A stretch of 64,000 nt of DNA from Paramecium pentaurelia (GCA_905183005.1 CAJJDO010000080.1:248001-312000); one strand, 5' to 3'. Positions 47,297 to 60,477 are shown, numbered from the stretch's first letter. Notes: generated by a model not told the origin, from the letters alone. A program made the numbers and translations.

Positions 47297-49100
47297 ATGT
47301 AATAATTCTAATAAATATAAGTACCTGAATGTTTTGTTTGTGCTTGTGGTTTCTCCTGTTTATACATGAAGGAGAAGGATATGGAATTTCATATTGATTC
47401 ATGTCCTGTATATAGTGCATATAGTGAATTTATGAAATATATTGAAAGAAAAGATATTCAAAATGCTAATGAAGATTAACTTAGAACAATGAAAGCAGAA
47501 GCAAAAGTATATATATCCAGATTAGATATGATGTTAATGATTTGTAAGTATCAATATTAATAATATAGATTCTCAATAATAATAACCCATTTTATAGAAG
47601 GCTCCTTCATAAACAGTTTAATGTGAAAAATGTAAAAAGTAATTTGAAGCCAATTCAGATTTTGATAAGGTTTGGTATTTAGAAAATTGTTCACATATAA
47701 TATGCAAAGATTGTATGTTAAAAATTTGTAAAGATGACTTTTTACCTAAAAAAAGTAATGTTACTTGTGTATGTGGAGAGAAATTCAAAGATTAAGAGAT
47801 TAAATAAATATTGGGTAATGAACTTTATGAATAATTAACTGAGAAACTAAATTTATCACTTTAGAATATCATTGAGTGTTGTAATTGTAAAGAAAGATTT
47901 TGTTTTTAGAAAGGGAATATTGAAGAGAAAATTTAGGATTAGAATGGTAAATTAGTGTAAGGAGAATAATTAAAACATTATATTGAAAATAGATTTAAAT
48001 GTTCAAAATGTCATACAGAATAATGTAAAAATTGTATGAGTGTACCTTATCATACAAATATGACTTGTGAAGAATATAAAATAAATAAAGCAGCTGTTAA
48101 ATGCAGATTATGTGAATAACCAACAGAAATATAAAAGAATCAACCTGAAGCATTATAAACAATATGTTAATAATAAGATTGTTAAAATAGATCAAAAAAA
48201 TTATGTACTATTAAATTAAAATGTGGACATTTTTGTTAAGGATTAAATAATACTCCTTGTTTACCATGTCTTAATGAGAAATGTGCTAAAGATTAAAATG
48301 AAGATGATTATTGTAATATATGTTTTACAGAAGCATTAAAATCATAACCTTGTGTTTAAACTACTTGTGGACATGTATAAATTATTATTATTATTATTAT
48401 TAGATATTTCATGAAGATTGTTTAAGATAAAAATTAGATGCTAAATGGAATGGTCCTAGAATAGTATTCAATTTTATGAAATGTCCTTTATGCAATAAAT
48501 TTTTAGATATTTAAGTACCTCATTTTAAAAATTCTATTGAATAAGGATAAATATTATTGAAAGAAGTTCAAGAATTATGTTTATAAAGATTAAAATTAGA
48601 AGAGAAAGAAAAAGATAAAGAATTATTGGATCCTACTCATTAATTTTTTTAAAAACCTTTAGATTATGCTATGCATATATATTGTTATTATTTATGTTTT
48701 AAATGCAAAAAACCATATTTTGGAGGATTAAAGAATTGTTAATAAGCAGCAGATTAAGATCCTAAAGTAGAATTCAAATAAGAAGATTTAGTTTGCACAA
48801 AATGCTGCCCATTATTAACTCTTGAAGATAAATGTAATAAACATGGAGTTGATTATATTGATTTTAAATGTAGACATTGTTGTTCAATTGCATTATGGTG
48901 GTGTCAGTATGATTTAAAATTTATTATTAAGTGGTACAACCCATTATTGTGATCCTTGTCATAGAAATATTAAAACTAATATGACCAAACCATGTCCAGG
49001 ACCAGCTAAATGTCCTTTAGGAATTCCACATAAACCTAATGGTGAAGAAATGTCATTAGGTTGTTCTTTATGTAGAGCAGAAAGGTTGAAAGCCAAATGA
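47297..49100 (+). CDS. RING1-IBR plus MYCBP2-type RCR ubiquitin ligase
   Basis: 574 aa; introns 47544-47568, 48375-48403, 48907-48931. N-terminal half: small Cys zinc segment (PECFVCACGFSCLYM), RING1-like CEKCKKQFEANSDFDKVW...CKDCMLKIC, and IBR-like FKCSKCHTEQCKNCMSVPYH...TCEEY, as in RBR ligases. C-terminal half: DDYCNICFTEALKSQPCVQT-TCGHIFHEDCL, GPRIVFNFMKCPLC, YAMHIYCYYLCFKCKKPYFG, HGVDYIDFKCRHCCSIALWW and GTTHYCDPCH, matching the RING and tandem-cysteine domain of human MYCBP2 in order and spacing. Both relay cysteines (C4520 and C4572 in human) have a counterpart: LKNC at 48737-48739 and WWC at 48902-48904. Confidence 0.88.
48381..48402 (+). repeat. ATT microsatellite filling an intron
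   Basis: Most of the 29-nt intron at 48375-48403 consists of ATT units between GTATA and the final TTAG. The repeat can change length in steps of 3 without touching splice sites. Confidence 0.8.
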
Positions 49101-49131
49101 ATATCACATATAACACTAAAAACATAAAATA

Positions 49132-50716
49132 TCATTCAATTTCTTTGCCTAGTGTATCATAAGGTAAAAAACAATTAGTGAGACTTGTCATAAATGAAAT
49201 GACTATATTAATAATATAAATAATATACCTGTAAATAATAAAAATGGACTTAACAAATCTATAGATGATAAATAAAGACATATCCATGGCATTATTACTC
49301 CACCTAATCTCCCTATTCCATTTGCCATTCCAACTCCTGTTGTACGAATTTTAGTTGAATAAACTTCAGCTGTATATTAAAAGGAAAAAATAAATGTCAT
49401 AGATAAAAAGAATTTACAAAAATTTGTCCATAACATAAATCTACTTGGATCATCAAAATAAGCAGCTACACAACTTAATGCTTAAATAAAAAAGAATAAA
49501 ATTAATGAATTCTTTCTTCCCAAATATTTTATATCAATTATAATTGAAGCTGCTGCTGCTCCTATTATATCACTTATAGATGATATCACTAATTATAATA
49601 ATTTATGAACTGCTAAATAAGAATCTCCTAAATTAAGACCTTATAAAAATGTAGGTAACATCATAACTATTCCATAATATATAAATGAAAGTGTGAACCA
49701 ATTAAACCAAACTAAACAAGTTACAAACCATTTCTCTTTATCAAATAATGATGATATTGATGCCTATTATATTATTATTTTAATTTACATTTTCTTATTA
49801 TTTAGCTATCTTATTCATCATATTAGCCCAATTTATCAATTATTATTTTATATCATCTGTCAATATAAATTCAGAATTATTTAATTTACTCATTTATTAA
49901 ATAATCTCAAATGCTTCTTCCTTTTTACCTGTTAATAATTCAAATCTAGCTGATTCTTACAATTTCAATACACATAAAAACCAAGCCAATATTCCAGGAA
50001 TTGCACAATAAAATGTCATTGCTCTCCAATTACCCTTTATTTCATTATTAAATTTATACATCATCAAAATTAATTAAAAAGAATGAAGCAACCCATAATG
50101 CAAATAATTAACCTAATGAAAAAGTCAATGTAATAAGACTCATATATCTACCTCTTACTTCTATCTAAGTAATCTCTGATAACATTGTTACTCCACAAGG
50201 TGAAAAGAATCCAACTAAAACTCCCATTATACCTCTTACAAATAATAATTAGTATATATCCTAACATAAAATTGTTGCCAAAGTAACTAAACAAGTGAAA
50301 AATGAACTATATAGAAAGGGACCACGTCTACCAAAACGATCCGAAAATTATCCTGACATCATAGAACCAGCTAAAAACCCTACGAAAACAAAACTTGCTT
50401 GAAGGGAATTTAATGAGTCAGGAACATTCCATTAGTTCTTAAGAATAGGTATCATTAATGTAAACAGAGTAATTTAAGCACCTTCTGTTACACCCAATAA
50501 TCCCATGATTAAGTAAATCCATAATTAATAAGATCCAAATCCTATACGAGATAGTAATTGATCAAATGAAAAAAGAGGTTCATGATTGTGATTACTATTA
50601 TTCTCAGTATTTGAAACCAATTTTCTCATTTGAATACTTTGTTAATCATCAACCTTTTTTGATTCTGACATTCTTAGTTTCTCTAATTGTACTTATTCAT
50701 ATATTTCTTCAGTCAT
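49132..50716 (-). CDS. MFS transporter, SVOP/organic-cation type
   Basis: 502 aa; introns 50035-50059, 49764-49788, 49203-49228. About 12 hydrophobic helices. Family marks: the loop 2-3 signature SGQFSDRFGRRGPF (D-R-x-G-R-[RK]), VRGIMGVLVGFFSP, EITQIEVRGRYMS (the E..p...Rg motif after helix 4), DIKYLGRKNSL (second-half repeat of the loop), AEVYSTKIRTTGVGMANGIG and the terminal LPYDTLGKEIE, as in SVOP and sugar/organic-cation porters. Substrate unknown. A cytosolic N-terminal tail of about 65 residues is rich in Gln, Ser and charged residues. Its end is 31 bp from the convergent E3 gene. Confidence 0.88.
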
Positions 50717-50774
50717 TGATGTAAGTTGATGTTTTGTGCTTTATGAAAATAATTATAAATTATATTCTTAATTA

Positions 50775-52299
50775 TCAAATTAAATCTAACAAATTCTAAT
50801 CTTCCACTTTTTTAGATTAATTTATATCTAAATCCAATAAGTTTACTTCTTAAGCATTTATTTATTATTATTATTAGGCTCTTTAATTTTGCTGTTTATT
50901 TACCACAAAAACTGAAAGAAAATTTTTATATGAAATATTTTTCATAGTTTTTGGATCATATAACTTTATTCCTTTTATTTAATGAACTCCACAATTATAA
51001 GCTACTACATCTAATTTAATTCTTCTTGTTCTCAATCCTGGAGGATAATTTAATTTCTATTATTAATTATAAATATTTACCATTTAACTCATTCCTACAA
51101 TTTTGATAGCTTTCATTTCTAATTCTTCTAATTTAATAGCCAAATCAATTTAAGGAACATCAAATAGGATTCCTAATTCAATATCAATTTCTATTGTTGT
51201 TATAACTTCTTTTTCAATTTAAATTGATCTTGAAGGTCTTAGATTAATTGGATAAATTCTAACCAAACAAGTCTTTTGGGTTCCATAATAATTACCACAA
51301 GTACCCCATTCTAAATGAATTTATCCCAATCTCAAATCATATTCAGTCAAATCCTCTATAAAATAAATAAGAAATTAGAAATACTCTTTTAAGTCAATAC
51401 TGTATAAATAGCTTTTAAATCTGATGTTTCTATTAAAATACGATAAATTATTTTCACACATTCATCCTAAGCCAACACAATTGGTAATTAATAATCTTTC
51501 TAAATAAATAAATTATAAGAGATATATACCAATTTCTTAATAGACATGATATTTTCAACTTTAAATTCAATATTTTTCATTTCTAAAGGTTAAGATGATA
51601 CATTTAAACATTAATACTCAAGAAAAACTTCAGGAAACTAATTAATATATATTTATAATTTACATTCTCACTAACCATTGAATAATGGGACTCAAAAGGT
51701 TGAAATGCTTTAAAAGTATGTTGTTATTTTTTTTCTAAGCGTAATATTTCTGGACTATTGAATTATTATAAAAGATATTTTACACTAGTTATGCTTAATT
51801 TTGAATCTTGTAATTTAGAAGATAACTTAAAGAATATTCATCCTATTCTTCTAATTTACTTTCATTAAAAATCAGTAATTCCTATCCATCTTTTACTCTC
51901 TCAAATTATGATGAAGATAATTAACGATATGTTTTATTCTTTTTTAAGGACTCTAGATTTGTCTAAATAGTTATACAATTTAGTAAATACATCAATTGTT
52001 ATAGAATCCATTTCATATAAACCTTTGTATTTAATTAGTGTCAAATATTAGACTGAATATCCAACATAAGTTTTGCCTTACTAAATTTCTTTACGACCTA
52101 CTAAATACAAATGTCCATCATTTATAAAATAAATAGGTTCATTGATTAATTTGCTTAAAGAATGAGGTTTACCTGTCTAAGCTGATGAGACAGAATAAGT
52201 TTATTTATTGAATGTGCTTAGATTGTTTTTGAAAGGTGGAATTTATTAAATCTCTTATAATGAGTAATGTGTGATCTCAAAGAAATCTTTTGGGTTCAT
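50775..52299 (-). CDS. Unrecognised protein with C-terminal clathrin boxes
   Basis: 470 aa; introns 51963-51990, 51755-51783, 51638-51663 and 51356-51384. A further 24-nt in-frame intron near 51060-51083 is possible. The bulk looks like two or more beta-sandwich domains (QPLEMKNIEFKVENIMSIKK; LRLGQIHLEWGTCGNYYGTQ; DVVAYNCGVHQIKGIKLYDP), recalling TRAPP-type trafficking subunits, though I could not fix a family. The tail is QQQQQINAQEVNLLDLDINQ followed by NLLDLIQ: NLLDLD is a good clathrin-box motif and NLLDLI a near match. Together this suggests a coat-associated trafficking adaptor (inference). Confidence 0.65.
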
Positions 52300-52393
52300 A
52301 TACAATAAATATATTATTAATGATCATGAATAAATATATATAAAAGAGAGAGTAACAAAAAATTGCCTTTTGCTAATATATATAAATTATTTA

Positions 52394-55300
52394 TCATTAA
52401 TTTAGCAAACTGAGGATGCCAGGGATTTCCATGAGCATTGAATGGACATCTTATTTCTACTAAAATCCATTATTATTCTCATCATCAGAAATTGGCTCTA
52501 ATTCTTTTTTCTTTGATGGAATCAATTATCCTTATTACTTTTTCTATTGTAATTTATGATTTTCAATGACTCTCTTGAATTGAATGTGCTTCAATACATT
52601 AATATATTGAACTGGTTAAGGCAAGATTGTATTTGTACATTCTTTGAAATCTTTAACATAATACACGAAACATAAATGTGGTTTAAATTTCTCTAAATTA
52701 TGATATTTATTTAAGCTATCCATTATTAATTGATTCCTAAAATATATATAAAAATTTCTTACTCTAATTCTTCTTTCATTATAATCCATTTAGTTGTAGG
52801 CTTAAGTTTATTCAAGTAATCATAATAAATCAATGTCAATCCAACATCACCTTATTTAGTTCCAACACATTATTTAGAATGTTTCAATTTATCTGCTAAT
52901 TTAAATAAATCTCCAGCAACATTAAGATCTTTTGAATATAACCAACCAATCATCATTCTAAATTGACCTGATTTCCTCTATGTAAAATATTCCATAACTT
53001 CTTTAACAGGTGAGAATGTATCACAAGTAATTGTAAGATTTTCAGTTTTTGGAAAATGTTAAGCCATATGATGTTCATAAGTTAATAATTATGGTTTAAT
53101 GAGAAATGATTCCCTTGTATCATTAACTTTTTTCTTAATTTATAAATTAATCTCTCCTAAATTCATCAATTGATTTTTTTATTTTCTATAAGGTGTATCT
53201 ATTTATCCATCTGGATTATATAAAAGAACATCATTTGCTATTTGAATTGGTTGAGCAATAATAGTAGGTTATTTAGGAATTTCAGGTTTGACTTTCTTTT
53301 CAACATCTGGTTCACTTTTGATAGAATGTTAAGATATTAATTTTTAAGCACTTGTAATTTAAGGAACTTATGGTTATGATTATTTTTTTATCACTTTAAT
53401 ACTCTTCAATTACAAAGCTTATTTACTACTTGTATGTTAACTATTTGATTTCTTTTGATGGAGATATTGTTTATAGGCTTTCTTCATTTCTTCATAATTA
53501 AGTCTATATAAAATATATTTAAATATATTTACTCTATTTATTTATTTTGTTTTATTACTACTTTAATCTTTTCAATTTCTTTTAGATATTTCTCTTTATC
53601 AAAACTCTATTCCATAAACACTTAAGCTTCCAAATTTCTTATCTATTATTCATTTACTTATTTCCAATTTGAGCATTTTTTAAAACAAACTTATAAATCA
53701 AGTCTTTGTGTTTATCTCATATCTTCAGTGATATCTTCCAGAACTTATTAATTCTATTACTTTTTCTTCTTTATCTTTTATTCCTTCTATTACTTTTTTG
53801 TTTCAATACCAAAAGTCTCTCCTATATTCTAACTACTCTCTTCCATCCATCTAATCCATTCAAAATCATCTGACAAACTCTATAAAAATATATAATAATA
53901 AATTCTTACACAATCAATAAATTTGAAATCAGAATTGTTTGTATTCTCCTATTTCACTTTGAAAGTGAGACTTAACTTTTAAAACCACTCTTCACCTCCT
54001 AAGGCAACCAAAAGATTTATTTCTTCCAATCTTTATAAAATCTACTCTGTAGGATTCAATTATTTCAAACATTTTAATGATTATTACTTAATCATGTTGT
54101 ACATCAATTAAACACAAAAATTCTTTACCTTCAAAAAACAACAACAATAATATGTTCTTATCTTTTACAATTATTAAATGTATAAACTATTATCTGGTTG
54201 TTTTTACACTAAATCATTATATTATTGTAACACTTAACGTACTTCTTATAAATCTTCAGCTAAATCTTTTACTTTAAATATTGGATATTCTTTAGCTTAA
54301 ATATAAATTTAGTTAATTTATTCTGCATCTGGTTTATTCTCCAAATACTTATAGTAAGATTTATAAGATTGCAAATTATTAATCTATTCTCTACTCTTAA
54401 CCCACAAAAATCTTTATTCTTAATATTCTTTAAGTTTTCTGCCCAAATCATCCATAATGAATAGATGTTCTTTAAGTTTCATTAATAAAACATTATTCTA
54501 ATCAATATTTGCATATGTAGCACAGGAAATCAAAGTCTTGTAAGCTTAAGGATTAGCCTTAGCCTCTATAAATTCTGCAGCCTTTTACATCCAAAGCATC
54601 TAAATATAATATTACCACAATTTAGTCTATAAATTATTATCTTAATATTGATTCTTATTGATTAATTTAATCAATTAATTAAAATGAGGAGCCACTTGAC
54701 CAGCCAATTAATTCTCAAACTCTTATAAATTGATTATCCAACTGTCATATTCCTTCTTTATCTTCTAAAGTTGTTAAGTGTAAAATGAATCTTAGATTTA
54801 AGAATCTGCATTTAATAAGTGTATTATTTGACTTATATTATATTTTTTATTACCCCCTTGAATCATCATTTGATTTGATTAATCTAATATTTGTTAACAT
54901 TCGCATCTCCATTTGATTTATCTGAAATTCTATACAACTTATTTCATTTCATCATAAACTACTTCTGGTATAGTTACTTTATATAATAATTCATTATTAA
55001 AATCTAAATCTGTGATATCTTTTACTTTCTAAATCATCTTAGGCAATGTATCATATGAATTGTATACCAAATAATATAATTACTTCACAAAATCAATTTG
55101 TTATTCAGTTTACCTTATGTATGTATCCAATTCAAGAGACTTAAGTTTTTTAAATTCATCCAAAGAATCACATAAACTAGGTTATATATTTTGAATAATC
55201 TCTTGTGCTTAAAGCAATTATTATCTTCTTTGTTCTACATCCATATCAAATCCAAGTTAAAAACATTCATGTTCAATTTCATCTAATTATTCTAATGTTA

Positions 55301-57422
55301 TTGATTCATTCAACTTTTTGTAGAGTTCTCTGAATTTCAAGAATTTAGTCTTTTGATTTTCAATATACATAGTAGTTAATTAACACTTTTACATTAAATC
55401 TAATATTTCATGACAAAATTAAATAGTTACTTTTTTTTAAGTTTAACATTTTTAATGAATTTCTTATAATTAATTATATACACTTCTTATAACAATAGAA
55501 TCCTTAGCAGCCTTTTGGATATTTTCATAAGTATATACACCTGAATATTCCTTTTCAGTTAATCTACAACAACTCTCAATTTTTAATTCCAATTCCACTT
55601 TGAATTCATCAATAAATTCTTATTCAAAATAAGATTATAATTAATTCATAAGATTGTCACTATTGACTGGAAATTCTATTATTTTTTTATAAGAATTCTA
55701 AACATTCTCTTATTCTAATGAATTGAGTTCCTCTAATAATTTATCAATAATTTTTAAACATCCCAAAGTAACATTATTATGATTGGCCATCCTCTTTAAA
55801 TCTATCAATTTCATTTTATTAGGTTTATTTTTTTAATTCTTAATCAAGATTAATTATTTATAAACAGTCAAATCAAGTTGATTATCAATAATAGGATATT
55901 CAATTTACATTCTTTCTACTTCAAATAAAGATCTCAAAGTAATTTTGATTTATTATGCCATTTTGTATCTATTAATAAGTTAACCTAAATTATCATTAGG
56001 AGATTTAAATATTTTTTAATTATCTGCAATATTTTCATTAAGAATCTTAAAAGTATCTTCCATTAAATATCCTTCAGAAATTCCTTTTTAAATTTATACT
56101 TTTATATCTTTTCTTGATAAAACAAAAGATTTAATAAGTTTATTCTCACTTAATTCAAAATAATAACCTTTAAATTTAAATGATTTAACTAATTCTTCTG
56201 CAAATAATTCACTCTATTCTAATTATGTAGGTATGATTGAATGCATTTTCTATTTTAATTCTTCTTATAGTTTTTCCTTCAATAAAATCTTATCTAAATG
56301 TATAACAGTAGATGGTTTGATAGGTAATGATGCTAAAAAGAGTTTATAGAATTTGATATTTCTATAATCATTTTCATCTAATGGAATAGATGGTAATCTC
56401 TTCATAATAGCTTCAATGTATAATAATAATGGAAGTAAGTCTATCAAATGTAAAATGTAAACACTTTTAGGAACAACTAAATCTTCAAAGTTTAATAATT
56501 TTGGATCTTCTAAATCTATTTTAGTTCTTTTAGCACTCCATCCTTTACATGCTTCACAGATATAACTATCATCTTTTACATTCTTACGTTTAATACATCC
56601 AAAATGATACCATTCATAACAATGATCACATTATACCATTTATTTATTATTCAAAGATTTACGACATATACAAAATAAACGATGACTTTCCATATGCACT
56701 TAGCAATAACTTTCTATCTTATTTTATGATGACCATTGTTAATTGCATTGTTGTAATGTATAATTATCAAAAATAGATTCTAAAGTGTTTTTTACATGTT
56801 CCTTGTATTATTGTGTTTAGTTTCCTCTTTTCTTTTATTTGTCTTAAAACTTATCAAGAGCATTGTAAAAAGCATCCTGAATCTCTTTTAATTCACATTT
56901 AATTTCACCTGACTCTACATCTAATTGATTTGGATCTTAATTATTTGCTTGAAACTTTAAATGGAAGATCCATTATTCTGTTTCTATGTCTTCTTATGCC
57001 TTTTCCACTTATTCTACAAAAATGCAATGAGGATGAGCATAAGCTTAACAATCTAGGCATTAAATGTTTGCACCACTTTTTCCACAATTTGTACATTTCT
57101 CCTTAGTTTTTTTGTCTATTTAACTTTTAGTAGCAAATGTCATTGTATGATAATTGATGACTTGGATATGAGGAGCAAAAATTGCACAAGAGACATGCAC
57201 ATATACTCCACTCTAATCTGATAGTCGTTTTAATAAACCCTTCTATCCACATATACAACATAATGGTTTCTTTGCTATGTCTTAGCATGGATCACATACT
57301 CCATCTAAATTATTATATCCATAACAGAAACGATGATATTTCAATTTACATTGTTGACATTCCATTTACTAACATCCTTTATCTTTTCTCTCAAAATTTA
57401 ATCCACAAACTGAGCAATTCAT
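52394..57422 (-). CDS. Large PHD-finger, PLU-1-like chromatin protein (KDM5-related?)
   Basis: About 1647 aa. Introns near the end: 53880-53909 (30 nt), 53504-53532, 52737-52762. N-terminus: extended PHD (CSVCGLNFERKDKGC, MECQQCKLKYHRFC, LCCICGQKGLL, HVSCAIFAP, CTNCGKSGANIQC, CQAYAHPHC). A second PHD at about residues 290-335: LFCICRKSLNN, MVQCDHCYEWYHFGCI, YICEACKGW. The rest is a very long helical region, with PLU-1-like segments (LDEIEHECFQLGFDMDVEQR, TLGCLKIIDKLLEEL, AAEFIEAKANP), as in the C-terminal half of KDM5. No JmjC or ARID part is present in this frame, so it is a reader or scaffold rather than a demethylase. Exon structure at 53990-54170 is uncertain. Confidence 0.78.
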
Positions 57423-57452
57423 TTATTATTAATATTACTAACGATTAAAAAT
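57423..57452. promoter_or_regulatory. 30-bp divergent promoter spacer
   Basis: Distance between the start codon of the PHD protein (minus) and that of a small plus-strand reading frame. If the latter is real this is the shortest divergent spacer in the window. Confidence 0.35.
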
Positions 57453-57617
57453 ATGGGCATTTGTACTAGCAAACCAAAACCAAGATAATAATAGAAACTC
57501 GAAGTTCGAATCCAAACCATTACAAACACTTAAGCAGATAGATAACTATCTTAAGCATCCTTTTATCGTTCTATTGATAGAGGCTATTAAATTGCTCAAG
57601 AACACGATGTATTTTGA
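57453..57617 (+). CDS. Small protein with N-myristoylation/palmitoylation-like start
   Basis: 54 aa, no intron: MGICTSKPKPR start (Gly2 and Cys4, the pattern of dual-acylated proteins) then a Gln/Arg-rich body (RIQTITNTQADRQLSQ, SIDRGYQIAQEHDV). Short and without relatives that I recognise. It sits tightly against the PHD gene and is followed by 330 bp without a gene. Could be a chance frame. Confidence 0.4.
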
Positions 57618-57950
57618 AATCATACTCAATAAGACTAATTAATGAACTTAATACTCTTTATATATATATATTTGTGCCATCAATCAAACCTTACTTATAT
57701 CCATGAAATTTATCAATCATTTTATTTTACCAAATACAATTTCCTCAATATTATCATTAACAGATCGAATTTCCTTTATTAACTTCCCTTTTTTAAAAGT
57801 TAAATCAATACAATCAAATTATGACTTTTCATTTTTTTAAATAAATCATTTCTATTTTATTTGATCTACTTTCTTGTTATATCAATATCTATATATATAA
57901 AAAAAGGGAGTTTAAAATATTATTGTAATGATATTTATTAATATACAAAA
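57618..57950. other. Intergenic, AT-rich
   Basis: About 330 bp with TA runs (57657-57670) and T/A tracts (57893-57905). No gene is supported here. Confidence 0.55.
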
Positions 57951-59612
57951 TCATATATATTTATACAATATTTGGAGAGATTATGTTTTCTCCAACTTAT
58001 CTATCCATTTTTTATTTTTCTTTACATCCTAGAGAACTTATTCTTTCAAATTAGTATTCTCTATTAATGCCAATAATAAGTATATTGCTTTACTAATAAG
58101 TGTTACTTTCAAATTCTAGATCAAAAGGCTCTTTATTTTTTAACAATAATTATTAATGATTTCATTAAATTCACCTTACTAATTTAATAGATTTTATAAT
58201 TACAGCAATTTATTATTATTAAATAAGACATTTAGCAATTCTTTATGCTTCAGGTTATGTCAATATCCAATAATTTCCATTTTATTCAACTTCTCTACTG
58301 AAAATAGTATCAATCTTAAAATAAAGCAATTATTTAATCTATTCTTTAATGAAATCCAATGCTTAAACTTTTTAATACTTTATTATATATTAAATAAAGT
58401 AACAAATGAATTAATTTATATTGCTTTCCAATAAAATATTAGTTTCACTTGATTACAAAGAGTTCAAGATAGATTCAAAACAATAATCTTAAAGTTCTTA
58501 AATTCTAATCTCATCATCTTTCAAACTCACTGTATTTTATAAACCAATTGTATCAAATTTTATATCATCTCTAAGTTTTGGTTAATAAATTGATTATATT
58601 ATTTTAAACACATGTATAGAATTTAACCATTCAGGTAAGATATCTTACAATATAGATTTATTAACTTATTTAGTATCATCATATGTAAATATCACCTTTT
58701 GCAATGCTAAATAAAATTATGAATTTCTGTGTAAATGTTCTTAAGATTATTACATATAAGTTTATATATTTTTTAGAAAATTCTTCCTTTCTTTCTTATC
58801 TGTAACATTTAATATTGCACAAAATATCTAAATATTTAATTTATTAATACTGAAATGCCATCCTTATGTCTAAGATAATCTAGATTTTCTAATTATTAAA
58901 AGTATTCAATAACTTTTTATCTCTCTTCTGGTACTAGATTTGGTAATGCCACTTTTAAAATTTATAAACTAAGCAAATGATTATGAATTCCTTTTTCAAT
59001 GATTTTCATTGCTAAATTATCAATTTTTTCACTGTGATTTAAAAACAATTATTTTACTTTATTGATTTATTAAGTAGTTGCTTCTCTTGTTAAGAATCTA
59101 TCTAATACAATACTTGCATCTCCTTAGGCTACATAATGATTTGCATTTTTTAATAAAATCTCAAAAAATTAATTTCTAAATTCTGGAAGCATATTTCTAA
59201 CCATTGTAATTCCAATATAATGACCATATTTTGATTATAATAATTCTCCAAATTGTTTATCATTCAATAATTTAGAAAATATTTATTATCTTATATTTTG
59301 ATCTGCACATTTAATTACTAATTAAATAGTTCTACCTCCAATTTTAGTTTAGGCAATTTAATATAAAATACCTTCTATTTTATTATAAACTTCTTCAGCT
59401 TTTTATTACTTTTCTTCATTTTCTTTATTTCTATGTTGAATTAAAAATCGAATATCCTCTTTTAAAAAAGAAATGAAATCAACATCTTTGCTTATTTTAT
59501 TCTAATTTTTAGCAATTTTTTTTTATTTTTTATTATCTGCTTTTGCAATCACCTCTTAGACTTCTTCTGGCTCTTCATTTTAATTTTCTTCTACAATTCT
59601 CTTTTTCCCCAT
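57951..59612 (-). CDS. Pumilio-family PUM3/PUF6 (Puf-A) protein
   Basis: 537 aa; introns 58828-58850 and 58179-58203. A Lys/Glu-rich start (MGKKRIVEENQNEEPEEV) leads into Puf-A helical repeats: VYNKIEGILYQIAQTKIGGR, TIQLVIKCADQNIRQQIFSK, LLQSKYGHYIGITMVRNML, YVAQGDASIVLDRFLTREA, LQILKVALPNLVPEERQKVI. The end carries a CPL-like segment (LLLALIENTNLKEQVLQDV). PUM3/PUF6 proteins act in the nucleolus in large-subunit ribosome assembly. Intron removal keeps the repeats continuous. Confidence 0.85.
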
Positions 59613-59847
59613 ATATTAATTTTATAATTTTTATTTAAAACATCTATTTGAAGTATTTGAAAATTTAAATTAGATAAACATTTTCTTCTCAAATCATGTT
59701 AAAATATCATGACATCTATAGTATTTATTATTGTTAATCTATTACTTTCAATAGAATTTTCCATTAAAATCTTAACTAATAGTTAATGAATTATTCGCAT
59801 TTAAATGGCAAGTTTGATAAAAAAATTAGTTAAATTTTTTTTATTTA

Positions 59848-60477
59848 ATGGCTAAATTATCGCTCCTAGACTCTACATATGCAAAGGCATTTTACCTTAT
59901 TCAAGAATTATAGAAATACTAATATATTACTTAAAATGAAAAATGTCATATTAAAGGTAAAATTATATATAATTTTTAGACTTAATAATTCAAAAAGATG
60001 CTTCAGTTTACAATTTAATATGCTCATAAAGTGATTTAGAGCTTAATGAAAATCTATAAAAATTAATTAAAACAATTAGAATATAAATAGAATAATAAAA
60101 TGAAGATGATGATGTATCAACTAGCAAAAGTCTTAAATTCTTTTTAAGACAGAAATTAAAGTTGAATTTAACTAATAGTAACTTTGATCTAGGTACAAAT
60201 AAAAGATGAAATTGTTTATAATAATGAATGTTTAATATGTTTATATGATTACATATATATTGTTTACATTCTCTGGTTAACCTCATGGTTACAAATTGTT
60301 TTACAACATCTAATTATTGTAAATTTTATATAGTTCTGCCCTTTATGTAATTTGATCAATCTGACTTGTAAATTAAGATTAGATTGGAATTTGATAATTC
60401 AGCAATTACTATTATTACATTAAATCTATGAAAGGATTAACAAAATTAATTCTTGCCAATTAATTTAATTAATATGA
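59848..60477 (+). pseudogene. Possible RING-type gene with broken frame
   Basis: ATG 59848 opens MAKLSLLDSTYAKAFYLIQE, with a good 23-nt intron at 59957-59979, then an acidic coil (IRIQIEQQNEDDDVSTSKSL). A CxxC pair appears in another frame (NNECLICLYDY), with a second pair FCPLCN about 35 codons on. Between them the usual C-x-H and His-Cys of a RING were not found, and no intron of allowed size links the acidic part (stop TGA at about 60208) to the CxxC frame. Either a decayed RING gene or one with splicing that I misread. The end overlaps the next small frame. Confidence 0.35.

Noticed and set aside
53990..54170. Alternative reading NKNILLLLFFEGKEFLCLIDVQ inside the PHD protein
   Set aside because: It reads well and a GTTT...AAAG intron could lead into it, but no intron of allowed size leads back to the downstream frame; the uninterrupted frame is divisible by 3 overall. 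The point stays open.
57495..57512. tRNA T-loop-like sequence (gttcgaatcc)
   Set aside because: No paired T stem, no D-arm or acceptor stem around it; it lies inside a reading frame.
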